The translations under genes were made by a program, and so were the position numbers. The notes below the pieces were generated by a model, which saw only the letters and a list, made by a program, of their open reading frames with translations, was not told where the DNA came from and did no database searches. 36,179 nucleotides of DNA from Moraxella lacunata. GTDB lineage: Bacteria; Pseudomonadota; Gammaproteobacteria; Pseudomonadales; Moraxellaceae. The DNA is taken from NCBI RefSeq assembly GCF_002027545.1, contig NZ_MXAN01000005.1, forward strand, positions 1-36,179. The letters are read 5' to 3'. This document shows positions 27,137-36,157 of the stretch, piece by piece (position 1 is the first letter of the stretch; each line of letters begins with the position of its first letter).

Positions 27137-28597
27137 TCAGTGTGGCACACTCATCACCACTACCACACAATTATCCTTATCCTGCCCAAAACTTACCGCC
27201 CCGCCATGCAACTCTATCACTTGCTTGACAAGGGTTAGCCCAAGCCCCGTGCTTTTTTGGCGGTGGGTATTACCCATACTAAAATACCGCTCAAAGGCTC
27301 GCTTGATGATAAAGTCGTCCAGCGTGTCGCTGTCGTTTTTGATGTGGATAAACGTGTCCGTCTCGGTTTGACTGGTCTCAATGGTTATCGCACTTTTGCC
27401 ATAATAAATGGCGTTGTCAATGATGTTTTGCACCGCTTGGGTAAGCCAAAATTCATCGGCACGAATACAGATACCGCTTTTGTCAAATTGCACGGTTTTG
27501 CCAAGCTGTTTTAGGGTTGCCGATTGCTGATTTAGGCAAGTTTGAATGAGTGCGTCTAGCTCAACGTTGCTCATGGTAAGTTTGAAGGTGGGCTGTTCAA
27601 TCTTGGCAAGCGTCAAAAGTTTGTCCACTAGGGCGGTCAATTTGTCCGTTTGCGATAGGATAATGCCCGTAAACTGCTCACGCTCGGCAAGCGTCAGCTC
27701 GTCCGTCAAAATCTCGCTACTGGCACGAATGGCGGTCAGGGGCGATTTTAGCTCATGCGTGAGCGTGTGGACGTACTCGCTCACATACGCCTTGTTTTCT
27801 ATGGTGTCTTTCATGGTGTGAATGCTCGCCATGAGTTCGTTTAGCTCTCGCCCAAGATAAAAATGGGGCGGTGCGGTACTGGCAAGCCCTTTGGTGTAGC
27901 GGTTTACGCTGTCTATGCTGCGTCTTAACCACCATGCCATGAGCGTGGCGGTGGCAAGCGTGATTGCCATAATCGTTAAGATAATCTTAATAATTTCATC
28001 GGTGCTTTTGTTGATATAAGGAATGAGCGTTTGGGTGGGTTTGCCAACGGATACCACGCCAATTATCCGCCCGTCTGATACAATCGGGCTTGCCACATAC
28101 ATGACCGAATGCCCGCCGATGTCGGTACTTCTTGCCCCGTATTTGCCACGCAAGGTCAGATACACGTCATTCCAACGGCTAAAATCCGTCCCCACGCTCG
28201 CCCCACGACTGTCATAGATGACCGTGCCTGTGTCGTCTGTGATATAGACGTGGTAGGTGCTTGTGGATTTTTGATGATACCAGATTGGCTTATCGGTAAG
28301 CTCGTTTGGGTTGGTAAAGGCGTGGGATAATTTGGTATTAAGGGATTGATTTAACTCATCTTTTGATAAATCTGCCACGTCTTTTGCCACGATGTGCGAC
28401 AGTAGCACTGATGTATCTACAAGGCTGTCTTCTACCACCCGTTTGGCGGACGGTCGCACGGTTTTTTGGACATAATATAGGGCAAGGGACGATGACAATA
28501 GGGTAATCAAGGCAAAGGTAAGCCATATCCGCACAAAAATGCTAAAACTTAGGCGTTTTTTAAAAATGCGGTCAAGTAGGGTGTGGAGTGTGGGCAT
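27137..28597 (-). CDS. creC: CreC sensor histidine kinase
   Basis: The 486-residue protein (from MPTLHTLLDR) has a membrane helix at about 18-42, a periplasmic Cache-like sensor domain (YHVYITDDTGTVIYDSRG, GRIIGVVSVGKPT), a second helix about 206-230, the dimerisation H-box TLTHELKSPLTAIRASSEIL with the phosphorylated His, and the ATPase N-box IIDNAIYYG and G-box STGLGLTLVK. It would phosphorylate CreB. Its partner gene creB is about 1.8 kb away, past two oppositely oriented genes. Confidence 0.92.
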   Translation of the reverse strand: MPTLHTLLDRIFKKRLSFSIFVRIWLTFALITLLSSSLALYYVQKTVRPSAKRVVEDSLVDTSVLLSHIVAKDVADLSKDELNQSLNTKLSHAFTNPNELTDKPIWYHQKSTSTYHVYITDDTGTVIYDSRGASVGTDFSRWNDVYLTLRGKYGARSTDIGGHSVMYVASPIVSDGRIIGVVSVGKPTQTLIPYINKSTDEIIKIILTIMAITLATATLMAWWLRRSIDSVNRYTKGLASTAPPHFYLGRELNELMASIHTMKDTIENKAYVSEYVHTLTHELKSPLTAIRASSEILTDELTLAEREQFTGIILSQTDKLTALVDKLLTLAKIEQPTFKLTMSNVELDALIQTCLNQQSATLKQLGKTVQFDKSGICIRADEFWLTQAVQNIIDNAIYYGKSAITIETSQTETDTFIHIKNDSDTLDDFIIKRAFERYFSMGNTHRQKSTGLGLTLVKQVIELHGGAVSFGQDKDNCVVVVMSVPH

Positions 28598-28789
28598 GAA
28601 GCAAATATTTTTTTGAAAAAAACATTGTAGCATGTTAAAAAATATTTGTGTTGTTTTTTACTTTGTAGTAGAATGACGAAGAGAAATGAGTTAGTTAATT
28701 CAAAATTATTCAAGACCGTGTCCATGATTGGTTGGATTTACGGTTTTTGAGTATCAAAAAATGCTGTATAACAAAAAATAAGGGTTGTT

Positions 28790-29768
28790 ATGTTTATGGA
28801 TTGCTCAAAAACTAAACAAGATTTTGAAAATTTTGTTGAAAATCATCTTGGTGCAGACAAACTAAAACAACTCAAAAACATACATCGAGGCGGAATTAAT
28901 AATTTAAAAGGTGCTCAATACGAGCAGTATTATTTGTTGTTCAAAACATTTGAAATAGCAAATAATGCAACGCTTGATTTGTCAAAACAATATTTAGAAA
29001 CGCAGGTTTATGGATTTGTTGATGACATTGCTTATATTGATAAGCAGAATAATATCAAGTATAGTTATCAAGCCAAAAATTCTAATGGTCAAACCGCTGA
29101 TTGGAATAATGAGCAAGAGCAGAGATTTTTACAGCAAAGAAAGATAGACCTTGACTTTTTTGGGTTTAGTGATTCATATTGCTACTTGCTAGTATCAGAT
29201 ATAAGCAAGGCAGATATTAACAAAACCAAAATAACTCACACCAACTTTACTTGTGAATTTTTTCCATGCTACACAAAGGTGGTTGACTTATTGGGACACA
29301 AACCATTCAAAGAATATATTGATAATTTAATTGAACCAAATGCCACACTTGATTGAACCAAATGCCACACTTGCGGACAGAAATTATGCAACCAGCCTTA
29401 TTTTGGGCATATTATCTAATGATGAGTTTGGTTCTATTCAAAATATTTTTGAAAATGCCCAGTCAGAGGCTTACACAAATACTTTTATTAAATTTAGAAA
29501 ATCAAACCAACCAATTCCCGATTGGCTGACTAAATATCTAGAAGGGTTAAAACTGCAGGTTCAATATGAATTGCATTATGGCAGATTGAAAGTCAAATTT
29601 GAACAAGGGCTTGAACTTTCGGTTGATGTGGATACATTACCAAATCAATCGCCTACACAAAATCCAACCATGGAGCAATTGATTGCACTTTTAATGCAAT
29701 GCTCAATGAAAAAATTGCAGAACCCAAATAAATGGGAGAACCCAAATGAACACCTCTCGTCAATTTAG
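28790..29768 (+). pseudogene. Putative nuclease split by a 22-bp tandem duplication
   Basis: Two overlapping frames (28790-29356 and 29331-29768) read as one 318-residue protein if one copy of a directly repeated 22-bp unit (29330-29351 and 29352-29373, beginning ATTGAACCAAATGCCACAC) is removed: ...DNLIEPNATL then ADRNYATSLILG. The N-terminal part has E45, then VDDI (D78, D79), then YSYQAKNS (Q94-x-K96), an E-x33-DD-x14-QxK order like restriction-endonuclease-fold enzymes (DUF4297-like). AAGGG lies 5 nt before the ATG. It is AT-rich, opposite to creB and creC, and overlaps the next gene by 23 nt. Nuclease activity is inferred only from the motif. Confidence 0.7.
29330..29373 (+). repeat. 22-bp perfect tandem duplication
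   Basis: Two identical 22-bp units, directly adjacent, inside the putative nuclease gene. 22 is not a multiple of three, so losing or gaining one unit changes the frame: one copy restores the full reading frame. Confidence 0.95.
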
Positions 29769-30441
29769 CGTATATACCACGCCATTAGCAAAACAACATT
29801 TGCAAGGTCTATTGGAAGATAAAAATCCATTAACCTACCAAAAGCATATGTATGTTTTGGGAGAATTATTATCCCAAAACATTATTTCGCAAATTGACAA
29901 TAAAGAGGAGGTGTTGCTAATATCCACTGCTGAGGATGCAGATTATTTGCAACTTGGCGTGCAAGATGAATTAAAAAAAGCAAACTTTAATACCAAAATG
30001 GCAGTTTTTTGGAATAATCATTATCAGCCCAGTTATGGGGGTAGTGTTGCTCCTATTGTACATAAATATTTGGAACCAAACTATCATACCGCCAAAACCG
30101 TTATTATTGTCAAATCTGTTATATCGGGCAGTTGTGTGGTGCGTACAAACCTATTAGAGCTTTTTGATACCATCAAAGAAGCCAAAAGGATTTTTATTGT
30201 ATCCCCCGTTATGCACATCAACTCTCAAGACGCTCTAAAAGCAGAATTTCCAAATGATATTGCCAATAAATTTGAGTTTATTTATTTTGCTATTGATGCA
30301 CAAAAAGACAAGCAAACAGGCGAAGTTATTCCGGGTATTGGCGGACAGATTTATGGTTTGCTAGGCTTGACAGACCAACCAGCAAGAACTGGCTATATCC
30401 CAAAAACCATTCAAAAGCGTATGGGCTTAACGATTAATTAA
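29746..30441 (+). CDS. Uracil phosphoribosyltransferase-like protein with altered PRPP loop
   Basis: The 231-residue protein aligns by eye with uracil PRTase: TVIIVKSVISGSCVVRTNLLEL sits where UPRTase has the PRPP loop (VLDPMLATGGS), IFIVSPVMH follows as in the next strand, and AIDAQKDKQTGEVIPGIGGQIYG matches the uracil-binding end (GYIVPGLGDAGDR). The loop has KS instead of the acidic pair, so it may bind a nucleotide without classical transferase activity. It starts 23 nt inside the end of the nuclease frame and has GGGAG upstream. It ends by overlapping creB by 8 nt on the opposite strand. Confidence 0.65.
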   Translation: MNTSRQFSVYTTPLAKQHLQGLLEDKNPLTYQKHMYVLGELLSQNIISQIDNKEEVLLISTAEDADYLQLGVQDELKKANFNTKMAVFWNNHYQPSYGGSVAPIVHKYLEPNYHTAKTVIIVKSVISGSCVVRTNLLELFDTIKEAKRIFIVSPVMHINSQDALKAEFPNDIANKFEFIYFAIDAQKDKQTGEVIPGIGGQIYGLLGLTDQPARTGYIPKTIQKRMGLTIN

Positions 30442-31165
30442 CAAGCCCATACCCAACCCCTCGATGAGTGATGATAATCTCATCATCGCACACTTCTGCC
30501 AATTTCTGCCGTAAGGTTTTGATATGACTATCAATGGTGCGTGATAGGCGATGTTCTGGGTGGTCGGAGATGCTTGCCAAAATCTGCTCACGGGACAAAA
30601 TGTGCGTGGGATTGGCAAGTAAAGTGAGCATGATACCAAGCTCGGTTTTTGATAAAGTCAAGGCGTGATTGTTTAGAGAAAGTGAATAATCATGGGCTTG
30701 ATAACGCCAAGTGTGCGTACCTGTGGTTTTGGTAAAGTCGGTGTGGGCGGTGTCTGCCTTGCCCGATATGTCGGTTTTGTCCGATTTTTGGGTAAAGATG
30801 TTTTCTCTACGCCATATCGCTTTTAGCCGTGCTATCAGCTCTCGGGGGCTAAATGGCTTGGCGATGTAGTCGTCCGCCCCCAGCTCCAAACCCAAAATGC
30901 GGTCTATCTCGTCCGTGCGTGCCGTCAAAAACAGTATGGGGGCATGGGCGTGCCTGTCGCCTTGGCGTATCATTTGGCACACGCCAAAGCCGTCTCCGTC
31001 AGGCAACCCCACGTCCAGCACGACAGCGTCAAGGCGTGGTGTATCAAGGCAGGGGGCGACTTTGGCAACCGTGTCCGCCCATGATACGGTATAGCCTTCA
31101 CGCTCTAAGGCAAAACGCAAGGTCGTGGCAATGGCAGGGTCGTCTTCGATGATGAGAATGTGCAT
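30434..31165 (-). CDS. creB: CreB response regulator
   Basis: The 243-residue protein has an N-terminal receiver domain (E7, D8, D9; phosphoacceptor D51 in VVLDVGLPDGDGF; T in FLTART; K in DDYIAKPFSP) and an OmpR-type winged helix from about 145 to the end. A Thr/Lys-rich linker (about 124-145) is long for the family. It is the partner of CreC. Its ATG is 2 nt after the methyltransferase stop, so it is probably transcribed from the herA promoter, not from a cre promoter. Confidence 0.92.
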   Translation of the reverse strand: MHILIIEDDPAIATTLRFALEREGYTVSWADTVAKVAPCLDTPRLDAVVLDVGLPDGDGFGVCQMIRQGDRHAHAPILFLTARTDEIDRILGLELGADDYIAKPFSPRELIARLKAIWRRENIFTQKSDKTDISGKADTAHTDFTKTTGTHTWRYQAHDYSLSLNNHALTLSKTELGIMLTLLANPTHILSREQILASISDHPEHRLSRTIDSHIKTLRQKLAEVCDDEIIITHRGVGYGLVN

Positions 31166-31167
31166 AT

Positions 31168-32271
31168 CTATTGCAATATAATATCTACCTCTCCCGATTT
31201 AATGGGCTTGGTTCCAAAAAACTGCGTCTGAGTGATTTTGCCCTCGGGTATTGGTTTGTCAATAATGGTCATTGTATGCTCAGGGAAAGCAGCTTTTAAA
31301 GCAGCTTCGGTTGCTTTGAGTGTAAATTCTCTACTATCCGTTCTAACATAGACCACACAGTTATCTTGCATTAATCTTGCTGATTTTTCAAATACATTAT
31401 TTAGTAAATTTTGATAATCTGCTTTATTGGCGAATCTTCCTTGATGTTTTTTCTGATCTATATTGCTAGAAATTTGATGTCTCTTATCCAACATCCAAAG
31501 TCTAAGCCATTGGTCATTGTGATAATCAGTAACACCTTGATATGGTGGTGATGTTAGCATTAGCGAGTACTTTTTTGCTGGTAAAGTATCTAAAATATTT
31601 ACACTATCTCCAAAGTGTATCACGCTCTGTAAATTACTTGGTATCCCTTTTTTGTAGCGCCAATCTATTTTGCTTAATAGCATTGCACAAGGATCAACCC
31701 GAGGTGGTTCTGATAATCCTTGTTTAGCCCACCATTTTATGGAATATTCCATGCTCATTGACTTAGTTCGTCTCATCTGATTTGACAAACCACAACCAAT
31801 ATTATCATGCAATGATGCCAATATAAAACCCATTAATGTTCTATCAACATTATTATTAATCCAATCCAACTCATCTTTTGCTGTTAATAAAAAATACAAA
31901 ACTTCATCACAAAAGCAGTGTCTAAAAAATTGAGGTAGGAGATTTAAATTATAATGATGATTTTGGCTTGCTTTATCAATTTCCAGTAATTTTTTTATGA
32001 CATTTTCTTTTTTGGCAGGGTTTAGTTTTGTTTGAGCAAAAATAAACCCCACGGGATTAATCTCAATACCTGTGCCGGATCTATCCAGAGCAGAAGTTGC
32101 ATAAATACTTGTTCCCCTACCTGCAAAAGGATCCAGAACAAAATCACCAATTTGTGAATAATTATCAATAACTTCCAAGGCAAATTCGCTTGGGGACATT
32201 GCATAATAAGAGCCAAATCTTGCCCAGCGTGCTTGTGGTGTAGTATAGCCTTTAAATAATTGATTATACAT
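31168..32271 (-). CDS. Site-specific DNA methyltransferase (amino-group type)
   Basis: The 367-residue enzyme has the AdoMet motif VLDPFAGRGTS (45-55) and the catalytic motif TSPPYQG (about 239-245); SPPY favours N4-cytosine methylation, although N6-adenine cannot be excluded. The start is chosen at MYNQLFKGY because it overlaps the nurA stop by 8 nt, as in coupled operons. It is the third gene of the herA-nurA-methyltransferase unit and would mark host DNA against the NurA/HerA pair. The recognition sequence is unknown. Confidence 0.85.
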   Translation of the reverse strand: MYNQLFKGYTTPQARWARFGSYYAMSPSEFALEVIDNYSQIGDFVLDPFAGRGTSIYATSALDRSGTGIEINPVGFIFAQTKLNPAKKENVIKKLLEIDKASQNHHYNLNLLPQFFRHCFCDEVLYFLLTAKDELDWINNNVDRTLMGFILASLHDNIGCGLSNQMRRTKSMSMEYSIKWWAKQGLSEPPRVDPCAMLLSKIDWRYKKGIPSNLQSVIHFGDSVNILDTLPAKKYSLMLTSPPYQGVTDYHNDQWLRLWMLDKRHQISSNIDQKKHQGRFANKADYQNLLNNVFEKSARLMQDNCVVYVRTDSREFTLKATEAALKAAFPEHTMTIIDKPIPEGKITQTQFFGTKPIKSGEVDIILQ

Positions 32272-33643
32272 TATTAATTGACTCTTTCTTGAATTCTTTT
32301 GCCATTTTTTCAAAAATTTTTGTGCCAAGATTTAAAGGAATGGCGGCTTCTGCATGAGCAGCTATCAAGGCGGAAATAGAATTTGCGTAACGATTAGATG
32401 ACAATTCATCTAATAAAGTAGTAACATCTTTTAGACGAGAGAATTGGTTGATTTCACAAATTGTTATATCTCTTTGGTTGTCATTAAAGCAACATAAGAC
32501 AGGCACAATTCTATGTCCTAATTTCGTTTTATAGAGAATTTTTCTACCAAAATAAGTATCTTGCCCATAAGGTTTCTCACTGGTTGAAGGCTTGATGTGC
32601 TTCTTGATATAATCATCATTGAGTAATAATATGGAATTTGGTGTAATGGCACCTTCGCCAAAAGTATAATCCCGTCCAGTTACTCTATCTAATTGCTCAA
32701 AGTGGGTAGCAAATAGACCCGTTTTCTCGATACCAAGTATCAGCATATCCTGACCGCTAATTTGTTTTTGTGTATTATTAATGCGTTCCAACTCTTTGGA
32801 AATAGCACCAGCCAGCCAAGATGCAACACTAAATACTGCCAAGGGACCATCAATGACAAATGCAGTATGTCGTAAGAGATATAACCACCCCATTTTTTCA
32901 AAATTTCTTAAAATATTAATCAGGGTTAGTTTTTCTATCACGCTCATAATTTGATTGTACATCTCGCCACTACTACCAACTGGATTTAGTAGCTCATGCA
33001 ATCTCATTGCATCCGTTGAAAACAAATCACGTCCAGAATATTTACACTGATACACACCAAAACCGTATTCTAAGTCCTTATCTTCGAAGCCTGGAATTGG
33101 GGATTTTGGCTTAGATCCTGCATTCTCAATCCTATATTTCAATAAATACTCATAGGTTTCTAATAAGTTTTCACCTTCTGTAAACAAGGTGTGTTTTTGC
33201 AGCATCTCAAACAACACTCTGCGTAATGATGATTTATCATCACTTTCATTATCAAGTAGCACATTACAGCCTGGTAACACCCCTTCAAATGAAGTTGTCT
33301 TTTTAGCACCTCTTAACTTTATTGGATCTGGAAATCGCTCTTGGCTGGTTGTTTTTATGATCTGCATATCCAATATTACCGAAGCAACTGTTAAATAACA
33401 GTATTCAGCACTAGGATAGCTCTTTTCTGGATTAATTGCAAGATTGCTGCCATCTATGGTAATAACATAGTGAATGCTACTATTAGAATCAGGTAAATCA
33501 TTTGATGATAGAAATTGATTTTTAACAATATCTGTACCACTGATATTTTTTAAGCGAAAGCGATTTTCAAGCTCCCTAATAGCCTGAGATTCTCTTATTC
33601 TGCGTAGCGATTCATGATTGGCAATTTCACCAACGTATGGCAT
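32264..33643 (-). CDS. nurA: NurA-family nuclease
   Basis: The 459-residue protein has the NurA active-site pattern: ITIDGSNLAI (D64), FVIDGPLAVF (acidic residue about 265), ILGIEKTGLF and the C-terminal SALIAAHAEA. NurA nucleases act with the HerA translocase, which is known from archaeal DNA end resection and from bacterial defence pairs. GGAG lies before the ATG, 12 nt after herA. It is AT-rich. Confidence 0.85.
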   Translation of the reverse strand: MPYVGEIANHESLRRIRESQAIRELENRFRLKNISGTDIVKNQFLSSNDLPDSNSSIHYVITIDGSNLAINPEKSYPSAEYCYLTVASVILDMQIIKTTSQERFPDPIKLRGAKKTTSFEGVLPGCNVLLDNESDDKSSLRRVLFEMLQKHTLFTEGENLLETYEYLLKYRIENAGSKPKSPIPGFEDKDLEYGFGVYQCKYSGRDLFSTDAMRLHELLNPVGSSGEMYNQIMSVIEKLTLINILRNFEKMGWLYLLRHTAFVIDGPLAVFSVASWLAGAISKELERINNTQKQISGQDMLILGIEKTGLFATHFEQLDRVTGRDYTFGEGAITPNSILLLNDDYIKKHIKPSTSEKPYGQDTYFGRKILYKTKLGHRIVPVLCCFNDNQRDITICEINQFSRLKDVTTLLDELSSNRYANSISALIAAHAEAAIPLNLGTKIFEKMAKEFKKESINNV

Positions 33644-33655
33644 ATAAATATCTCC

Positions 33656-35763
33656 TTAATTGTTAATTTCAAATTTATCTACTTGAACAGGCACAAAAAA
33701 TAAATTACTAAGCGTCTTTATTCTTAAAAATCCTTTGTCCTGAGCTCTAAGTATAGATGTTTCAAAATCTTTAAAATCATAATATTTACACAATTCTTTG
33801 GTTTCATCAGTATTGTTTAAATGGCTGATAAACCAATTAGCTGTATTCTTTAAAATATTCTTTTGAATGCTACTCACCTCTTGGGTGGCATAGACCATAC
33901 CGATGCGATATTTTGCCCCTTCTTTGGCAGTTCTAACCCATACATCAGAAGTATCTAGGTCATTGCCAACAGGCAATAGGTTGTGAGCCTCCTCTACATA
34001 AACTAAAATATTGGGAATTTGAGTATCCCCATTTCTAAATAGCTCCTGATTTTTTCTAAAAATCTGCCACATAATTCTTTGAGCGGATGATTTATTAAGC
34101 TCAGGATTGCCACTAGACTGATCAATGATTACTAATTTCCCATTTGCTAGATGCTCATAAATCTCTTCAGCATAATCTTTGGTGGTGCCAACATCATGTT
34201 GCTCTATCGCCTTACCAATCATTCTTGTGTCATTAGCATACTGCCACATACCAATTATCTTTTTAAAGTCTTCATCAGCCCATTGTTCTCCTGAGCTAGA
34301 TGTTGCAATATAATCATTATTAAAATCTTTATAAGCCGATTTGCCATCTCGGATAAAACTATCTAGAGCCTCAAAAGCATTTGCTAATTGATGCAAAGAA
34401 ACAAAATCTTGGCTAAGAACTTTTGCTACTGATTTATAATTTGATTGCAAGTCTGTTTGATCATCTTCTAATGCTAGAATTAAATTTTTGTTAAACAATC
34501 CCTTAATAGATACTTGCTGTTTATTTTGGGGCACTTCAAACCCTGCTCGTGCTAACAATGCTTGATATGCAAGCACACGCCTTCTATATCTTGTTGTTGG
34601 ACCACGATCGTTTTCATCAGGTTTTTCAAAAATGACTTGAATAAAGTTTTGAATATACTTGGTTTTATCATCTGCCAAGATACTATCAATAATGGATTTA
34701 CCCAAATTTAAGTTATCCTCTTCAAAGAAGTTTAACTTCATTAATTTACGGTCTAGGTCATTTTTATGCCCTGTCAAGCCATAAGTTACCACTTCATCGT
34801 GTTTTTCAGAACCAGTGTATAATTGATAGATATTTTTTAAAGAATTTGGATTATTATTAGCATCTTTGTCTTGTGTATTTTCATTAGCATACTCACCATT
34901 GGGGTCAAAAATAATCTGACCAACTCTTAATGGATTGTCTTCTGAATTTTTTGGCATTCTTAGTTCATAAACAGATTTGGCAATAATTTTTGTGGTATTA
35001 GACTTGCCTGTGCGAGTCATGCCAAATAAAGCTGATTTTTGTGATAATAAATCCGTAGGGTAAATATAAATGGGTACATTATCAACCTGCTGATACTTTC
35101 TATTAGATGAGGCATAACGAATATAGCCTAGCCTCACCTTTTCTTTGCTACCAAATTCAGCAAAATGATTATTAAGTGTTTGAGAGTCATAATAATTCAC
35201 AATTCTTTCTAATGCTCTTCCGACAGGCTTATATACTTTTAAGCCTTGATTGGAGTAATAGTTGGAAATATCACTACCAAATTTCATTAGTAACTCGCCA
35301 TTTTCTTCCTCAAAAAAGAAGTGCCAATTACTTTGCACTCTAAGCCAGCATAAGATAGGTGGTTTCTGGTATCAACATCCATTACCCCGTCCGAATCCCA
35401 ATGGTTGCTTTCACCACTTACTCTTTGAGCGGTCTCAACACGAATTCTTTCTAATTCAGCATCTTGGGGGAGTTTGGCTGCATCCATAACTCTAAGTAAA
35501 ATAATGGAGGTATCTTCTTTTTTGAAATCCAAATTCTCATTCTCTACATTCAACCGAGTGGCGATTAAAAAACTTAAACTTGGAATACCTCCAACCTGTT
35601 CACGGTACTTGTCATGAATAATAACTTTGGCAGAGTTGTAACCAAGAGAATACACATCACCGACCAACTGAGTAGGTTGTATTAAAACCTCTAAATCTGA
35701 TTTTAGTTGATTGTTAATATGTGCATTTTGAAGAAATTTAAGTTGTTGGTCAAACATAGCCAT
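33656..35763 (-). pseudogene. herA: HerA-like DNA translocase, split by a -1 shift
   Basis: Two overlapping frames encode one HerA. The first (35763-35287, 158 aa) is the HAS-barrel domain (LIQPTQLVGDVYSLGYNSAKVII). The second (35338-33656) has FGSDISNYYSNQG, Walker A FGMTRTGKS and Walker B NILVYVEEAHNLLP. At 35317-35311 the minus strand reads T TTT TTG, with codon boundaries exactly as in a -1 slippery heptamer; a -1 slip joins ...IGTSFL to EEENGELLMKFGSDIS (702 aa in all). A T7 run would also restore it. The first stop overlaps an ATG in the second frame as TAATG, allowing restart. It could be an indel, phase variation, programmed shift or error. Confidence 0.82.
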
Positions 35764-35792
35764 GTGTCCTTTGCTAGGGTGTTGATTTACTG

Positions 35793-35821
35793 ATTATACA
35801 GTTTCTTGGACTTAAAGTCAT
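35793..35821 (-). promoter_or_regulatory. Promoter of the herA-nurA-methyltransferase operon
   Basis: On the minus strand TATAAT (35798-35793) is 17 bp from ATGACT (35821-35816), about 30 bp before the herA ATG. AAAGGA is the ribosome site. A MITE begins just upstream at 35833. Confidence 0.6.
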
Positions 35822-35832
35822 TAAAAAAGTTA

Positions 35833-35959
35833 GGGCGTGCCCACCTTTTATATTTGCAATGAAAAATGAGAAAAATCGCACGTTTTTCAAGGAAAAACAT
35901 CATTTTATTTCTAAAACATTTCTAAATTTCAAATTGTGTTATAAAGGTTCAATACGCCC
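35833..35959 (+). mobile_element. MITE, family B, copy 3 (divergent)
   Basis: It starts GGGCGTGCC and shares TATTTGCAATGAAAAATGAG and CGCACGTTTTTCAAGG with the other copies, then diverges; the end GGTTCAATACGCCC resembles the other right ends. A 68-codon ORF across it is not a gene. Confidence 0.6.
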
Positions 35960-35985
35960 CACCCAAAAAAACACGCCTAAAAAAA

Positions 35986-36070
35986 TGAACCCCACCCCAA
36001 AAGTTAGATACTCAAACACTAACCTTTGGGGTGCTTTCTATGGCAAAATACACTCTACAAAATGAAAAAG
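35986..36070 (+). mobile_element. Left end of an IS3-family element, truncated
   Basis: TGAACCCCACCCCAAAAGTTAG, an inverted pair around CTAACCTTTGGGGTGC, then an ATG at 36040 for MAKYTLQNEKVL, the usual start of the small transposase subunit in this IS group. The frame is cut after about ten codons by a hairpin repeat. Confidence 0.65.
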
Positions 36071-36157
36071 TACTACGGTTCCGGTTCGTGGTGAGCCTGT
36101 CGAACCATGACGGAAACCGACCCTTCGACAAGTTTAGGGCGAACGGTTTCCGTAGTA
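36071..36157. repeat. Hairpin repeat inserted in the IS remnant
   Basis: TACTACGG at the left and CCGTAGTA at the right form its ends, with GTTCGTGGTGAGCCTGTCG and CCTTCGACAAG inside. This kind of sequence is widespread as an intergenic hairpin repeat in proteobacteria. Confidence 0.7.

Noticed and set aside
29719..29747. 11-bp direct repeat AGAACCCAAAT, 18 bp apart, near the end of the nuclease frame
   Set aside because: The spacing is a multiple of three, so it would not switch the frame, and it encodes a natural-looking NPN repeat.
29331..29768. Second frame of the putative nuclease as an independent gene
   Set aside because: Its first residues repeat the end of the first frame through the 22-bp duplication, and no ribosome site precedes it. 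It is the C-terminal part of the same protein.
35859..36065. ORF of 68 codons crossing the MITE and IS remnant
   Set aside because: It spans the repeat boundary and has no plausible protein sequence.
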